A stretch of 12,980 nt of DNA from the NCBI GenBank assembly GCA_031275075.1, contig JAISPI010000104.1, forward strand, positions 1-12,980, given 5' to 3'. The DNA is from Burkholderiales bacterium (GTDB lineage: Bacteria; Pseudomonadota; Gammaproteobacteria; Burkholderiales; Casimicrobiaceae). Shown here piece by piece: positions 1 through 6,387 of the stretch; position 1 is the first letter of the stretch, and the number at the start of each line of letters is the position of its first letter. A model generated the notes under the pieces. The model saw nothing but the letters and a program-made list of their open reading frames with translations, had not been told where the DNA came from and did not search any database. Made by a program: the position numbers and the translations under genes.

Positions 1-11
1 GCGCATGGCGC

Positions 12-596
12 TCATTTCCCGGAACCTTTACTGAGCTGATCCACGATCTGGCCGTTACTTGGATCAATGAGCAGTTCGGCTTTGTTGCCATTCTGGTCGA
101 GTGTAAGGAGCGTGGCGCACCCATTCGCCAACGTGGCGTTTTGCACTTTGTAGCCGAGAGTCTCGACTTTGGCCAGCAATTCCTGCATCGATAGCCATTG
201 ATTTTCAGGCGCGGACGTACACGGGCGGACAAGGTTTTTTGCCTGCGTCGAATCGGTCAACGTTTTCTGTGCCCCTTTATTGCGTTGATCCACGATCTGG
301 CCGTTGGTCGGATCGACATACAATTCAATTCTGTTACCATCTTGGTCGAGGATGTAAAATTCAGCGCACCTTTTTTCCAGCTTTGCTTTTTGCACCTTGT
401 AGCCGAGAGTCTCGACCTTGGTTTGCAATTCCTGCATCGACAGCCATTGGTTCTGAGGCGCAGATGTACACGAGCGGCTGGCATGCGCCGGGCTGCCCAC
501 AGCAAGCATCCCGATAGCCGTCGCCACAGCCAACAGTTTGATCGAAGCGCCGACGCCGAATATCGTGCTTGCAATTTTGAATGACGAGTCCTTCAT
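12..596 (-). CDS. Secreted protein with two tandem PepSY-type domains
   Basis: A 194-residue protein with an N-terminal signal peptide: basic start, hydrophobic stretch at about residues 19-33, and a likely cut after SPAHA near residue 39. The mature part is two copies of one domain, at about residues 43-104 and 126-187. Each starts with CTSAP and NQWLSMQEL and ends with DP(T/S)NGQIVDQ, matching the PepSY_2 pattern (putative inhibitory or regulatory periplasmic domains). The copies are about 71% identical by hand alignment. Each has two cysteines 34 residues apart (C43/C77 and C126/C160) that could form a disulfide. The ATG start is supported by a GGGAG Shine-Dalgarno sequence at 605-609, 8 nt upstream. 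It diverges from a PepSY/two-component operon, so a role in modulating that sensor kinase is plausible but inferred. No catalytic motif was seen. Confidence 0.85.
   Translation of the reverse strand: MKDSSFKIASTIFGVGASIKLLAVATAIGMLAVGSPAHASRSCTSAPQNQWLSMQELQTKVETLGYKVQKAKLEKRCAEFYILDQDGNRIELYVDPTNGQIVDQRNKGAQKTLTDSTQAKNLVRPCTSAPENQWLSMQELLAKVETLGYKVQNATLANGCATLLTLDQNGNKAELLIDPSNGQIVDQLSKGSGK
36..221 (-). repeat. Second copy of the intragenic PepSY repeat
   Basis: This 186-bp stretch encodes residues 126-187 of the two-domain PepSY protein. It is a diverged direct copy of 285-470. The 20-nt block at 37-56 is identical to 286-305, and long near-identical blocks cover the VETLGYKVQ and SMQEL codons. 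The DNA similarity points to a fairly recent internal duplication or gene conversion. Confidence 0.85.
285..470 (-). repeat. First copy of the intragenic PepSY repeat
   Basis: This encodes residues 43-104 of the two-domain PepSY protein and pairs with the copy at 36-221, offset by 249 bp (83 codons). Central positions differ most: EKRCAEFYI here against ANGCATLLT in the other copy. The two domains may therefore contact different partners. Confidence 0.85.
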
Positions 597-763
597 TTGG
601 TATTCTCCCGGTTAATCAGTTAATCACTTTCCTGCCACACCATGCGGCAGATGAACGGAAGATTAACCAAAGGGTGCTGACGGCTACCTATTGCCTCATG
701 TCAGCAAGTTGTCAGGTTGGGTGTGGCATAAATGTCTTCTCTTATCAAAAAAGTGGTTGGTTC
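597..763. promoter_or_regulatory. Divergent intergenic region with repeated GTTAATC-type sites
   Basis: This 167-bp spacer separates two divergent genes and must hold both promoters. A tandem GTTAATCA lies at 611-618 and 619-626. An inverted GATTAACC lies at 661-668 and matches GGTTAATC at 610-617. On the minus strand GTTAATCT (667-660) and GTTCATCT (656-649) form a direct repeat with an 11-bp period, the spacing OmpR-family regulators often recognise. TTGTCA at 709-714 is a possible -35 for the rightward operon, but no well-spaced -10 follows. Binding by the adjacent response regulator is an inference. Confidence 0.45.
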
Positions 764-1084
764 ATGACGTTATGGTTTCGTGGTGTTTTTCGGGCGGTTG
801 TTGTTGCAACGGTGCTTTTCGCTGGGGGCGGAATTACGCCGGCTGCCGCATCACACGACCACGACAAAGCGTTGCAGGCCGTCAAGACCGGCGAAATCCG
901 GCCGCTCTCAGAAATTTTGAATATTGTTCAGGATAAGCTCCCGGGCAAGGTCGTCCGTACGAAGCTTGAAAAAAAGGGGAAGCAGTGGGTTTACGAATTT
1001 CGTGTTGTTGATAGCGAGGGTCAGTTGTTCGAAGTTTACGTTGATGCGCACAGTGGTGAAATCAGGCGCATGAGGAAAAAATAA
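764..1084 (+). CDS. Small secreted PepSY-domain protein
   Basis: A 106-residue protein. The ATG at 764 is chosen because it puts a signal peptide at the N-terminus: basic residues in MTLWFRGVFR, a hydrophobic core at about 11-27, and cleavage near PAAAS at about residue 29. An in-frame upstream extension to 581 exists but would bury that signal. The mature protein begins SHDHDK and carries one PepSY domain at about 38-104, including a YEF motif and FEVYVDAHSGEI near the end. PepSY proteins of this size are common partners of OmpR/PhoQ-type two-component systems. The stop codon overlaps the next ATG by one base (TAATG), implying translational coupling to the response regulator. It is likely a periplasmic modulator of the kinase encoded two genes downstream, which is inferred. 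No strong Shine-Dalgarno sequence precedes the start. Confidence 0.82.
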   Translation: MTLWFRGVFRAVVVATVLFAGGGITPAAASHDHDKALQAVKTGEIRPLSEILNIVQDKLPGKVVRTKLEKKGKQWVYEFRVVDSEGQLFEVYVDAHSGEIRRMRKK

Positions 1085-1749
1085 TGCGTGTGCTCCTTGT
1101 TGAAGACGACCAACGGATTGCCTCGGACATATCGCAGGCACTTGAGGCTTCCGGCTATGTTGTTGAGACGGTCGGCGATGGTGAAGATGCTTGGTTCCGG
1201 GGCGACACCGAAGATTACGGCGCGGTGATTCTTGATCTTGGTTTGCCTCTAATGGACGGCCTTGCGGTTCTCAAACGCTGGCGCGCAAACGGACGGCGCA
1301 TGCCTGTCCTCGTTTTGACCGCTCGGGGAAGTTGGGCGGAGCGGGTCGATGGGATAGACACGGGAGCCGACGACTATTTACCGAAGCCATTTCGTATGGA
1401 AGAATTGGTTGCGCGGTTGCGCTCAATCATACGTCGATCCGCGGGTCATGCCTCATCGGTCATGGCTGTTGGCGAAATCGCGCTTGACGAGCGGCAAATG
1501 AAAGTGACTTTGCGCGGCATACCGATTGCGCTCTCGCTGCTTGAGTACAGACTGGTTGCTCACCTGCTACGTAGCCGTGGCCGGGTTGTGTCTCAGCAGG
1601 AACTCAACGAGAATGTTTATGGCCACGATGAAGAGCATGACTCGAATGCACTGGAAGTGCTTATTGGCCGCGTGCGCAAAAAACTGGGGACTGATGTGAT
1701 CGAAACGCGGCGAGGCTTCGGTTACACGATACCGGAGATTTCAACTTGA
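1084..1749 (+). CDS. OmpR-family two-component response regulator
   Basis: A 221-residue transcriptional regulator. The receiver domain (1-115) shows the acidic pair E7/D8/D9, the phospho-acceptor D51 in VILDLGLP, T79 in VLTAR and K101 in LPKPF. The C-terminal winged helix (about 127-217) has the usual LSLLEYRLVAHL, VVSQQEL, LIGRVRKKLG and ETRRGFGY segments. Length and all active residues are normal for the OmpR/PhoP class. AGGA at 1073-1076 sits 7 nt before the ATG. The gene overlaps the upstream PepSY gene by 1 nt and the downstream kinase gene by 4 nt, so the three are one transcript. The regulated genes are unknown. The divergent intergenic repeats at 610-668 are candidate binding sites. 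FeuP, PhoP and QseB types cannot be separated by eye. Confidence 0.95.
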   Translation: MRVLLVEDDQRIASDISQALEASGYVVETVGDGEDAWFRGDTEDYGAVILDLGLPLMDGLAVLKRWRANGRRMPVLVLTARGSWAERVDGIDTGADDYLPKPFRMEELVARLRSIIRRSAGHASSVMAVGEIALDERQMKVTLRGIPIALSLLEYRLVAHLLRSRGRVVSQQELNENVYGHDEEHDSNALEVLIGRVRKKLGTDVIETRRGFGYTIPEIST

Positions 1750-3128
1750 AGTGGCACTCGCTACGGTTTCGGCTTGTCGCGGGCGGAATGGCCGCGATTC
1801 TCGTCGCGCTCACCATCGCCGGCGGCGGATTGAGTTTGTTGTTTGAGCGCCATGTTGCCCGCACGATTGCCGGTGATCTCGACGTTTATCTTAAACAGTT
1901 GCTTGCCGAGATCGACGTTGATTCGGATGGCCAGCTTGTTTTGACGCAGTCACCGGCCGATCTGCGTTTCGATGACCCTCTTTCGGGTCTTTATTGGCAG
2001 ATCAGCGATGACAGAGACCAGCTCTTGCGTTCGCGCTCGTTGTGGGATACGACGATCATGCTTCCGGTCGATCAACCGGCGTTGGGTGAGCTTCACCAGC
2101 ACAAAATACCTGGCGCCGGAGGCACACGCTTGCTGGTCGTGGAGCGCATTGTCCATCTTACTGTCGATAACCGCGATACGGCTGTACGCCTCGCTGTTGC
2201 CACCGACTTGGCGCGAGTGTCGATGGCGGTATCAGCGTTCAAAAAAGATCTCGCCATTGCGCTCGGCCTCCTTGCTTTGGTTCTGGGAATCGCGACCTCA
2301 ATTCAAGTGGGTCTCGGTTTGCGTCCGCTCGATGCGTTGCGTCGAGGTGTTTCCGAAATCAGAGCCGGTCGCAGTCGTTACCTGTCATCGGCAGCGCCGG
2401 TTGAAGTGCAACCGCTTGTCGAGGAGGTCAACGCGCTCGTTGACGCGCAGGAACGCGAGATTGAACGGTCACGTGGCCGAGCCGCGGATTTGGCTCATGG
2501 CCTGAAAACGCCGCTTGCGGCGCTCGCCGCTGACGCGGCGCGTCTTCACGAGCGCGGTGAGCACGCGATTGCGCAGGATATCGAAGCGGTCAGCGAAGCC
2601 ATGAGCCGCCATGTCGATCGTGAATTGGCGCGAGCTCGCGTGCGTGGTCGTTTGCGACATGTGACAACTTCCTCCACTGAACTTGCGCCACTCGTGCGCT
2701 CACTGATCGCAACATTGGCACGCACTCCCGGGGGCGCTCGTGTAACGTTTGAGCTACAAGTGGCTGACGCTATCAATGTACCGTTCGACCGAACCGACCT
2801 TGCGGAGGTGCTCGGCAATTTGCTTGAAAACGGCGCGCGTTATGCGAGGCAATGCGTTCGTATTTCGGCCTTGTCAGGTGTTTCCGGGCCGTCGATCACT
2901 ATCGAAGACGATGGGCAAGGGATTGATCCTGTTTTGTTGCCGCACGTTCTTGAACGCGGCATGCGCCTTGATGAGCGCGGTAAAGGCGCGGGTCTTGGTT
3001 TCGCCATCGTTCAGGACGTTCTTGACGCCTACGGCTGGCAACTCGACTTGGGAACTTCGGAACTGGGCGGTCTTAAAGCGACCGTTTTGCCCAAAAGCAT
3101 TCCCGGCGAGAGAGAGCAGTTCGGATAA
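1746..3128 (+). CDS. Membrane sensor histidine kinase, PhoQ/FeuQ-like
   Basis: A 460-residue inner-membrane kinase. The order is TM1 (about 11-33), a periplasmic sensor region (about 34-168) with a PLSGLYWQI motif, TM2 (about 168-190), a HAMP-like linker, an H-box with phospho-acceptor H251 in AHGLKTPLAAL, an N-box with N358 and N362 (GNLLENGARYA), a G1 box DDGQGI at 388-393 and a G2 box GKGAGLGFAI at 412-421. The HGLKTPLA form of the H-box is typical of PhoQ-like kinases, and the sensor motif recalls FeuQ. The start is TTG, supported by GGAG at 1734-1737, 8 nt upstream. It overlaps the response regulator stop as TTGA, and the next in-frame ATG would cut into TM1. It should phosphorylate the response regulator encoded just upstream. 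The signal it senses is not visible. Confidence 0.94.
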   Translation: MKWHSLRFRLVAGGMAAILVALTIAGGGLSLLFERHVARTIAGDLDVYLKQLLAEIDVDSDGQLVLTQSPADLRFDDPLSGLYWQISDDRDQLLRSRSLWDTTIMLPVDQPALGELHQHKIPGAGGTRLLVVERIVHLTVDNRDTAVRLAVATDLARVSMAVSAFKKDLAIALGLLALVLGIATSIQVGLGLRPLDALRRGVSEIRAGRSRYLSSAAPVEVQPLVEEVNALVDAQEREIERSRGRAADLAHGLKTPLAALAADAARLHERGEHAIAQDIEAVSEAMSRHVDRELARARVRGRLRHVTTSSTELAPLVRSLIATLARTPGGARVTFELQVADAINVPFDRTDLAEVLGNLLENGARYARQCVRISALSGVSGPSITIEDDGQGIDPVLLPHVLERGMRLDERGKGAGLGFAIVQDVLDAYGWQLDLGTSELGGLKATVLPKSIPGEREQFG

Positions 3129-3170
3129 GTTGCGTTTTGCTACACGCAACTTATCGCTATTGAGTTTTTT
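3124..3170 (+). terminator. Hairpin plus T-run after the kinase gene
   Basis: GATAAGTTGCGT (3124-3135) and ACGCAACTTATC (3144-3155) form a perfect 12-bp stem with an 8-nt loop. The stem includes the kinase stop codon. A six-T run at 3165-3170 follows after a 9-nt gap, longer than in an ideal intrinsic terminator. It lies between convergent genes. The opposite strand has no matching U-tract, so it best serves the rightward operon. Confidence 0.6.
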
Positions 3171-3199
3171 CTTTGCGTTCTTTGCGGTTAATCAATAAC

Positions 3200-4639
3200 T
3201 CAAAGTACTTCCGACGCATGGTCGGCCAGTCTTGAACGTTCACCGCGCGCCAGTGTGGTGTGACCGCCGTGTTTCCAGCCTTTCATTCGATCGACAACGT
3301 AAGTTAATCCTGAGTTGCCTTCGGTGAGGTAAGGCGTGTCGATCTGGGCAAGGTTGCCGAGGCAGACGACTTTGGTGCCGGGGCCGGCACGGGTGATCAA
3401 CGTTTTCATTTGTTTGGAGGTCAAATTTTGCGCTTCGTCGATGATCAGGAATTTTTTGACGAACGTGCGGCCGCGCATGAAGTTGAGACTTTTGATTTTG
3501 ATGTGGGCGCGTAGCAGATCGCGGGTAGCGGCGCGTCCCCAGGCGCCAGCATCTTCTTCGGTGTGGTGTAAAACTTCCAGATTGTCTTCGAGTGCGCCCA
3601 TCCACGGCGTCATTTTCTCTTCTTCGGTTCCGGGCAGGAAACCGATGTCTTCGCCGACCGGAATGGTGACGCGGGTGATGATAAGTTCACTGTATTTCTT
3701 GAATTCGAGCGCCAGCATCAGTCCGGCGGCCAGTGTCAGCAAGGTTTTGCCGGTTCCGGCTTGACCGACCAGCGTGACGAGATCAATCTCCGGATTCATC
3801 AACAGATTCAGCGCGAAGTTTTGTTCGCGGTTGCGGGCGGTAATGCCCCATACGGCGTTCTTGGCGTGGGTGTAGTCTTTGATGGTTTGCAGGACGACGC
3901 CTTTCACGTCCACCTCTTTGACCGTGGCGTAAAACGGCGCTTCACCGGCGCGTTCGAGATACACCATTTCGTTAAGATGCAGCGCCGCCGTCAGCGGACC
4001 TGCAACACGGTACAACGTATGGCCGCCCAGTTGCCAGGATTCCATGCCTTTACCGTGCGTGTCCCAGAAATTCTGCGGCAGTTCGGTCACGCCGGTGTAA
4101 AGCAGATCGGAATCTTCAAGAACTTTGTCGTTGAAATAATCTTCGGCATTAAGACCCAACGCTTGCGCTTTGATGCGCATATTGATGTCTTTGCTCACCA
4201 GAAAGACATCGCGCTCAGGGTATTGCGCGCCGAGATGCTTGACGATGGCGAGAATCTGATTGTCGGCGCGCGTTGTCAAGAGGGGAAGCGTCGATGGCGG
4301 AATTACATCGGTTTGCAGAAAAAGCGAGCCGGTCGCCTGAAAGGCGCCGTTCGGCGGCATCAGCGCGATGCCGGAAGCAATCCCGTTGTTTTTCTGCGTG
4401 ATGTGCCGGTTGATCAGTTCATCGAGAAAACGGGAGGCCTGGCGCGCATTGCGGGCTGTTTCCGAATTTCCTTTTTTATGCGCATCGAGTTCTTCGAGCA
4501 CCAGAATCGGCAGATAAACGTCGTGCTCCTGAAAGCGGAACAAGGAAGTTGGGTCATGCAGCAGGACGTTGGTGTCGAGAACGAAAAGACGGGTGGCTTT
4601 GGGGGCGTGTAAACGGCGGCGGGCGACTTTGGCGTTCAT
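3200..4639 (-). CDS. phoH: PIN-PhoH fusion ATPase
   Basis: A 479-residue cytoplasmic protein joining an N-terminal PIN nuclease-like domain (about 17-165) to a C-terminal PhoH ATPase (about 265-475). The PIN acidic residues are visible: D22 in VLDTN, D126 in TTRADNQIL and D151 in VSKDINMRIKA. The PhoH part has Walker A GQAGTGKT at 292-299 and Walker B FLIIDEAQ with D401. It ends in the conserved LARGERSRLADHASEVL. This is the PhoH2/YlaK-like architecture. Mycobacterial PhoH2 is reported to be an ATP-dependent RNA helicase/RNase, so RNA processing is the likely role here by family. The protein is intact at both ends. It lies 87 nt downstream of rnfH on the same strand, with a possible promoter of its own between them. 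A long open frame on the opposite strand is a coding shadow. Confidence 0.93.
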   Translation of the reverse strand: MNAKVARRRLHAPKATRLFVLDTNVLLHDPTSLFRFQEHDVYLPILVLEELDAHKKGNSETARNARQASRFLDELINRHITQKNNGIASGIALMPPNGAFQATGSLFLQTDVIPPSTLPLLTTRADNQILAIVKHLGAQYPERDVFLVSKDINMRIKAQALGLNAEDYFNDKVLEDSDLLYTGVTELPQNFWDTHGKGMESWQLGGHTLYRVAGPLTAALHLNEMVYLERAGEAPFYATVKEVDVKGVVLQTIKDYTHAKNAVWGITARNREQNFALNLLMNPEIDLVTLVGQAGTGKTLLTLAAGLMLALEFKKYSELIITRVTIPVGEDIGFLPGTEEEKMTPWMGALEDNLEVLHHTEEDAGAWGRAATRDLLRAHIKIKSLNFMRGRTFVKKFLIIDEAQNLTSKQMKTLITRAGPGTKVVCLGNLAQIDTPYLTEGNSGLTYVVDRMKGWKHGGHTTLARGERSRLADHASEVL

Positions 4640-4670
4640 GGTTTAAGGTTTATGTGGATCAATCCGGTTC

Positions 4671-4699
4671 AGGGTAAATGGTAACACGGCAGTTTTCAA
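4671..4699 (-). promoter_or_regulatory. Candidate sigma-70 promoter for phoH
   Basis: On the minus strand TTGAAA (4699-4694) is followed by a 17-nt spacer and TACCCT (4676-4671). The -35 matches consensus at five of six positions, while the -10 is weak (three of six). The start would fall about 25 nt before the phoH ATG at 4639. This is a pattern match only. Confidence 0.33.
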
Positions 4700-4726
4700 G
4701 GTTTGGGGAACCGGGGGCGGGGTGGG

Positions 4727-5026
4727 TTATCTAACGGGTTTGGGGCGGGCACGATGCCGACGGTTTTCTTTGGGGTCGCAGCGCAGCGGCAGTAACAGTT
4801 CGACACGATCACCGTCGTAGAGCGGCGTTGACGGCTCGGCGCGTTGTCCAAAAATGGCATAACTCCAGGGGAGGTCTTCATCTGATGGGAAATCCCCTGA
4901 AGCACGGATCATGGTGAGGACGTTGGCTACGGTGCTGTCGGTGGGCAACCGGAAATCGCGCATGATGGGCTGGTTTTGCGTGGCGTAGACGACGGAGACG
5001 GTAATCCATTCGCTCATGTTTTTCAT
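4727..5026 (-). CDS. rnfH: RnfH family ubiquitin-fold protein (RatB)
   Basis: A small cytoplasmic protein of 99 residues, or 96 if it begins at the second ATG (5015-5017), which gives the family-typical start MSEWITVSVVYA. It matches the RnfH/UPF0125 family: a beta-grasp fold with VxVVYA at the N-terminus, an LP..STV..VL segment in the middle, and the conserved AIFGQ and LYDGDRVELLLPL motifs. The tail is basic and low in complexity. Its biochemical role is unsettled. In E. coli the homologue yfjF lies in a ratA-ratB operon next to smpB. Here smpB is adjacent and divergent, but ratA is missing between them. Neither start has a clear Shine-Dalgarno sequence, so the exact start is open. Confidence 0.88.
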   Translation of the reverse strand: MKNMSEWITVSVVYATQNQPIMRDFRLPTDSTVANVLTMIRASGDFPSDEDLPWSYAIFGQRAEPSTPLYDGDRVELLLPLRCDPKENRRHRARPKPVR

Positions 5027-5145
5027 TGGGGGGATAAGCCTTTTCCTTTAGAAGCGCAGAAAATAATGGTTAATGGTTTAAAGGGGAATACCACAGCGGC
5101 AAGAAGTTGCGGTTACAATGAAGAAACTTTGCAATTTGTACCATT
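5027..5145. promoter_or_regulatory. Divergent promoter region between rnfH and smpB
   Basis: A 119-bp spacer between divergent genes. On the plus strand TACAAT at 5114-5119 is a good -10 match 26 nt before the smpB ATG, but no convincing -35 lies 16-18 nt upstream of it. A short tandem ATGGTTA/ATGGTTT is seen at about 5066-5079. No -10/-35 pair stands out for rnfH. Confidence 0.3.
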
Positions 5146-5601
5146 ATGTTGATTGTCGATAACCGTAAAGCTTTTCACGACTATTTTATCGAAGAACGCT
5201 TCGAAGCGGGGCTGGTGCTCGACGGGTGGGAAGTGAAGGCGGCGCGTGCCGGCCGGGCACAACTCAAAGAAGCCTATGTCGTGATCCGTAACGCCGAACT
5301 GTGGCTGTTGGGTGCGCACATCTCGCCGTTGATATCGGCTTCGACGCATGTTCGCGCCGATCCGACGCGCACCCGCAAGCTGCTGATGCACGCGACGGAG
5401 ATCCGGCGTCTGATTGGGCAGGTGGAGCGAGCAGGATACACGTTGATTCCGATCAATCTGCATTTCAAGAATGGCCGGATCAAGTTGGAAGTCGGTTTGG
5501 CCAAAGGGAAAAAACAGCACGACAAGCGGCAGACGGAGAAAGAACGCGAATGGAACCGCGAGAAACAGCGGTTGCTGCGTGACCGTCCGGGAGTACGTTA
5601 A
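5146..5601 (+). CDS. smpB: SsrA-binding protein SmpB
   Basis: A 151-residue partner of tmRNA that brings it to stalled ribosomes for trans-translation. Sequence and length are typical. VDNRKAFHDYFIEE starts the protein, GWEVKA and GRAQLKEAY form the OB-fold strands, GAHISPL and RTRKLL follow, and GLAKGKKQHDKRQTEKEREW forms the start of the basic C-terminal tail that enters the decoding centre. The tail is complete. The start has no strong Shine-Dalgarno sequence. The stop lies 11 nt before etfB, so the two are probably cotranscribed, although they are functionally unrelated. No tmRNA gene (ssrA) was seen in this window. Confidence 0.97.
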   Translation: MLIVDNRKAFHDYFIEERFEAGLVLDGWEVKAARAGRAQLKEAYVVIRNAELWLLGAHISPLISASTHVRADPTRTRKLLMHATEIRRLIGQVERAGYTLIPINLHFKNGRIKLEVGLAKGKKQHDKRQTEKEREWNREKQRLLRDRPGVR

Positions 5602-5612
5602 CAAGAGCCATC

Positions 5613-6362
5613 ATGAAAATTCTGGTGCCCATAAAAAGGGTGATCGACCCTTCGTTCAAAGTACGTTTGAAACCCGACCATTCGGGGCTTGACATGACGT
5701 ACATGAAAATGGTGATGAACCCCTACGACGAAACAGCATTGGCGGCGGCGTTGCAACTCAAAGAACAGGACGTGGCGACACAGGTGTTGACGGTATCGTG
5801 CGGCACGGACGATTGCGTGGAAACGTTGCGCATGTCGCTGGCGATGGGAGCGGATGAAACGCTGTTTGTCGAAGCGCGTTATGCGATGTCGCCGCTGGTG
5901 GTGGCGCGTTTGTTGAAAGCGGTGGCGGAACGCGAAAATTGCAGCCTGATATTGATTGGCCGTCAGGGAATGGGCAACGACGGCAATCAAGTGGGACAGA
6001 TGTTGGCGGCGTTACTCGGCTGGCCCTGCCTGCCGTTTGCCGAAACACTGACCATTGAAGGGACAAATGCGCGCGCCCGTTGCAAAACGGATCAGGGCTT
6101 CGACATGCTTGAGACAGTATTGCCGACGTTGGTCAGCGTTGAGATCGGGCTTGCTGCGCCCCGTTATGCTTCAATGCCCAATCTGATGAAAGCCAAAAAA
6201 AGGAAAATTCCCGCCATTGCGGCAGAAACACTTGGCGTCGATATGGAAATGGATGTGGCCATTACTCAGTTACGCAGCCAGCCAGAGCGTGGTCGCGGCG
6301 TGATATTGCCCGATGCGGCGGCACTCATTGATCGGTTGCGTACCGAAACGCGAATCATCTGA
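5613..6362 (+). CDS. etfB: Electron transfer flavoprotein beta subunit
   Basis: A 249-residue cytoplasmic subunit of ETF, which accepts electrons from acyl-CoA and other dehydrogenases and passes them to ETF-quinone oxidoreductase. Family features include KILVPIKRV at the N-terminus, MNPYDE at 35-40, MSLAMGADE at about 74-82, the nucleotide-loop region GNDGNQVGQMLAALLGWP (121-138) and the partner-recognition loop PRYASMPNLMKAKK (183-196). The loop residue usually seen as Leu (L195 in human ETF-beta) is Met188 here. The loop usually reading DDxNQTGQ reads NDGNQVGQ. An AAGAG motif sits just before the ATG. etfA follows after a 25-nt gap, forming the standard operon. No acyl-CoA dehydrogenase gene is nearby, so the electron donor is unknown. 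Confidence 0.95.
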   Translation: MKILVPIKRVIDPSFKVRLKPDHSGLDMTYMKMVMNPYDETALAAALQLKEQDVATQVLTVSCGTDDCVETLRMSLAMGADETLFVEARYAMSPLVVARLLKAVAERENCSLILIGRQGMGNDGNQVGQMLAALLGWPCLPFAETLTIEGTNARARCKTDQGFDMLETVLPTLVSVEIGLAAPRYASMPNLMKAKKRKIPAIAAETLGVDMEMDVAITQLRSQPERGRGVILPDAAALIDRLRTETRII

Positions 6363-6387
6363 AAACTTGCGCGAAGGCAACGAAGCG

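Noticed and set aside
581..763. 61-codon N-terminal extension of the small PepSY protein
   Set aside because: The extension has no signal-peptide character and would place the true signal sequence inside the protein. It also covers the divergent promoter region.
1972..2505. 177-codon open frame within the kinase gene
   Set aside because: It is out of frame with a kinase whose domains are complete. Its product is rich in R, S and C with no motif, as expected of a shadow frame.
3186..3194. GGTTAATCA after the kinase operon, matching the motif at 610-618
   Set aside because: A single 9-nt match with no second half-site nearby is too weak to call an operator or a boundary repeat.
3761..4612. 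283-codon open frame on the plus strand
   Set aside because: It lies wholly antisense to the well-supported phoH gene. Its composition is that of a reverse-frame shadow (rich in H, Q, R and F), and it shows no recognisable domain.
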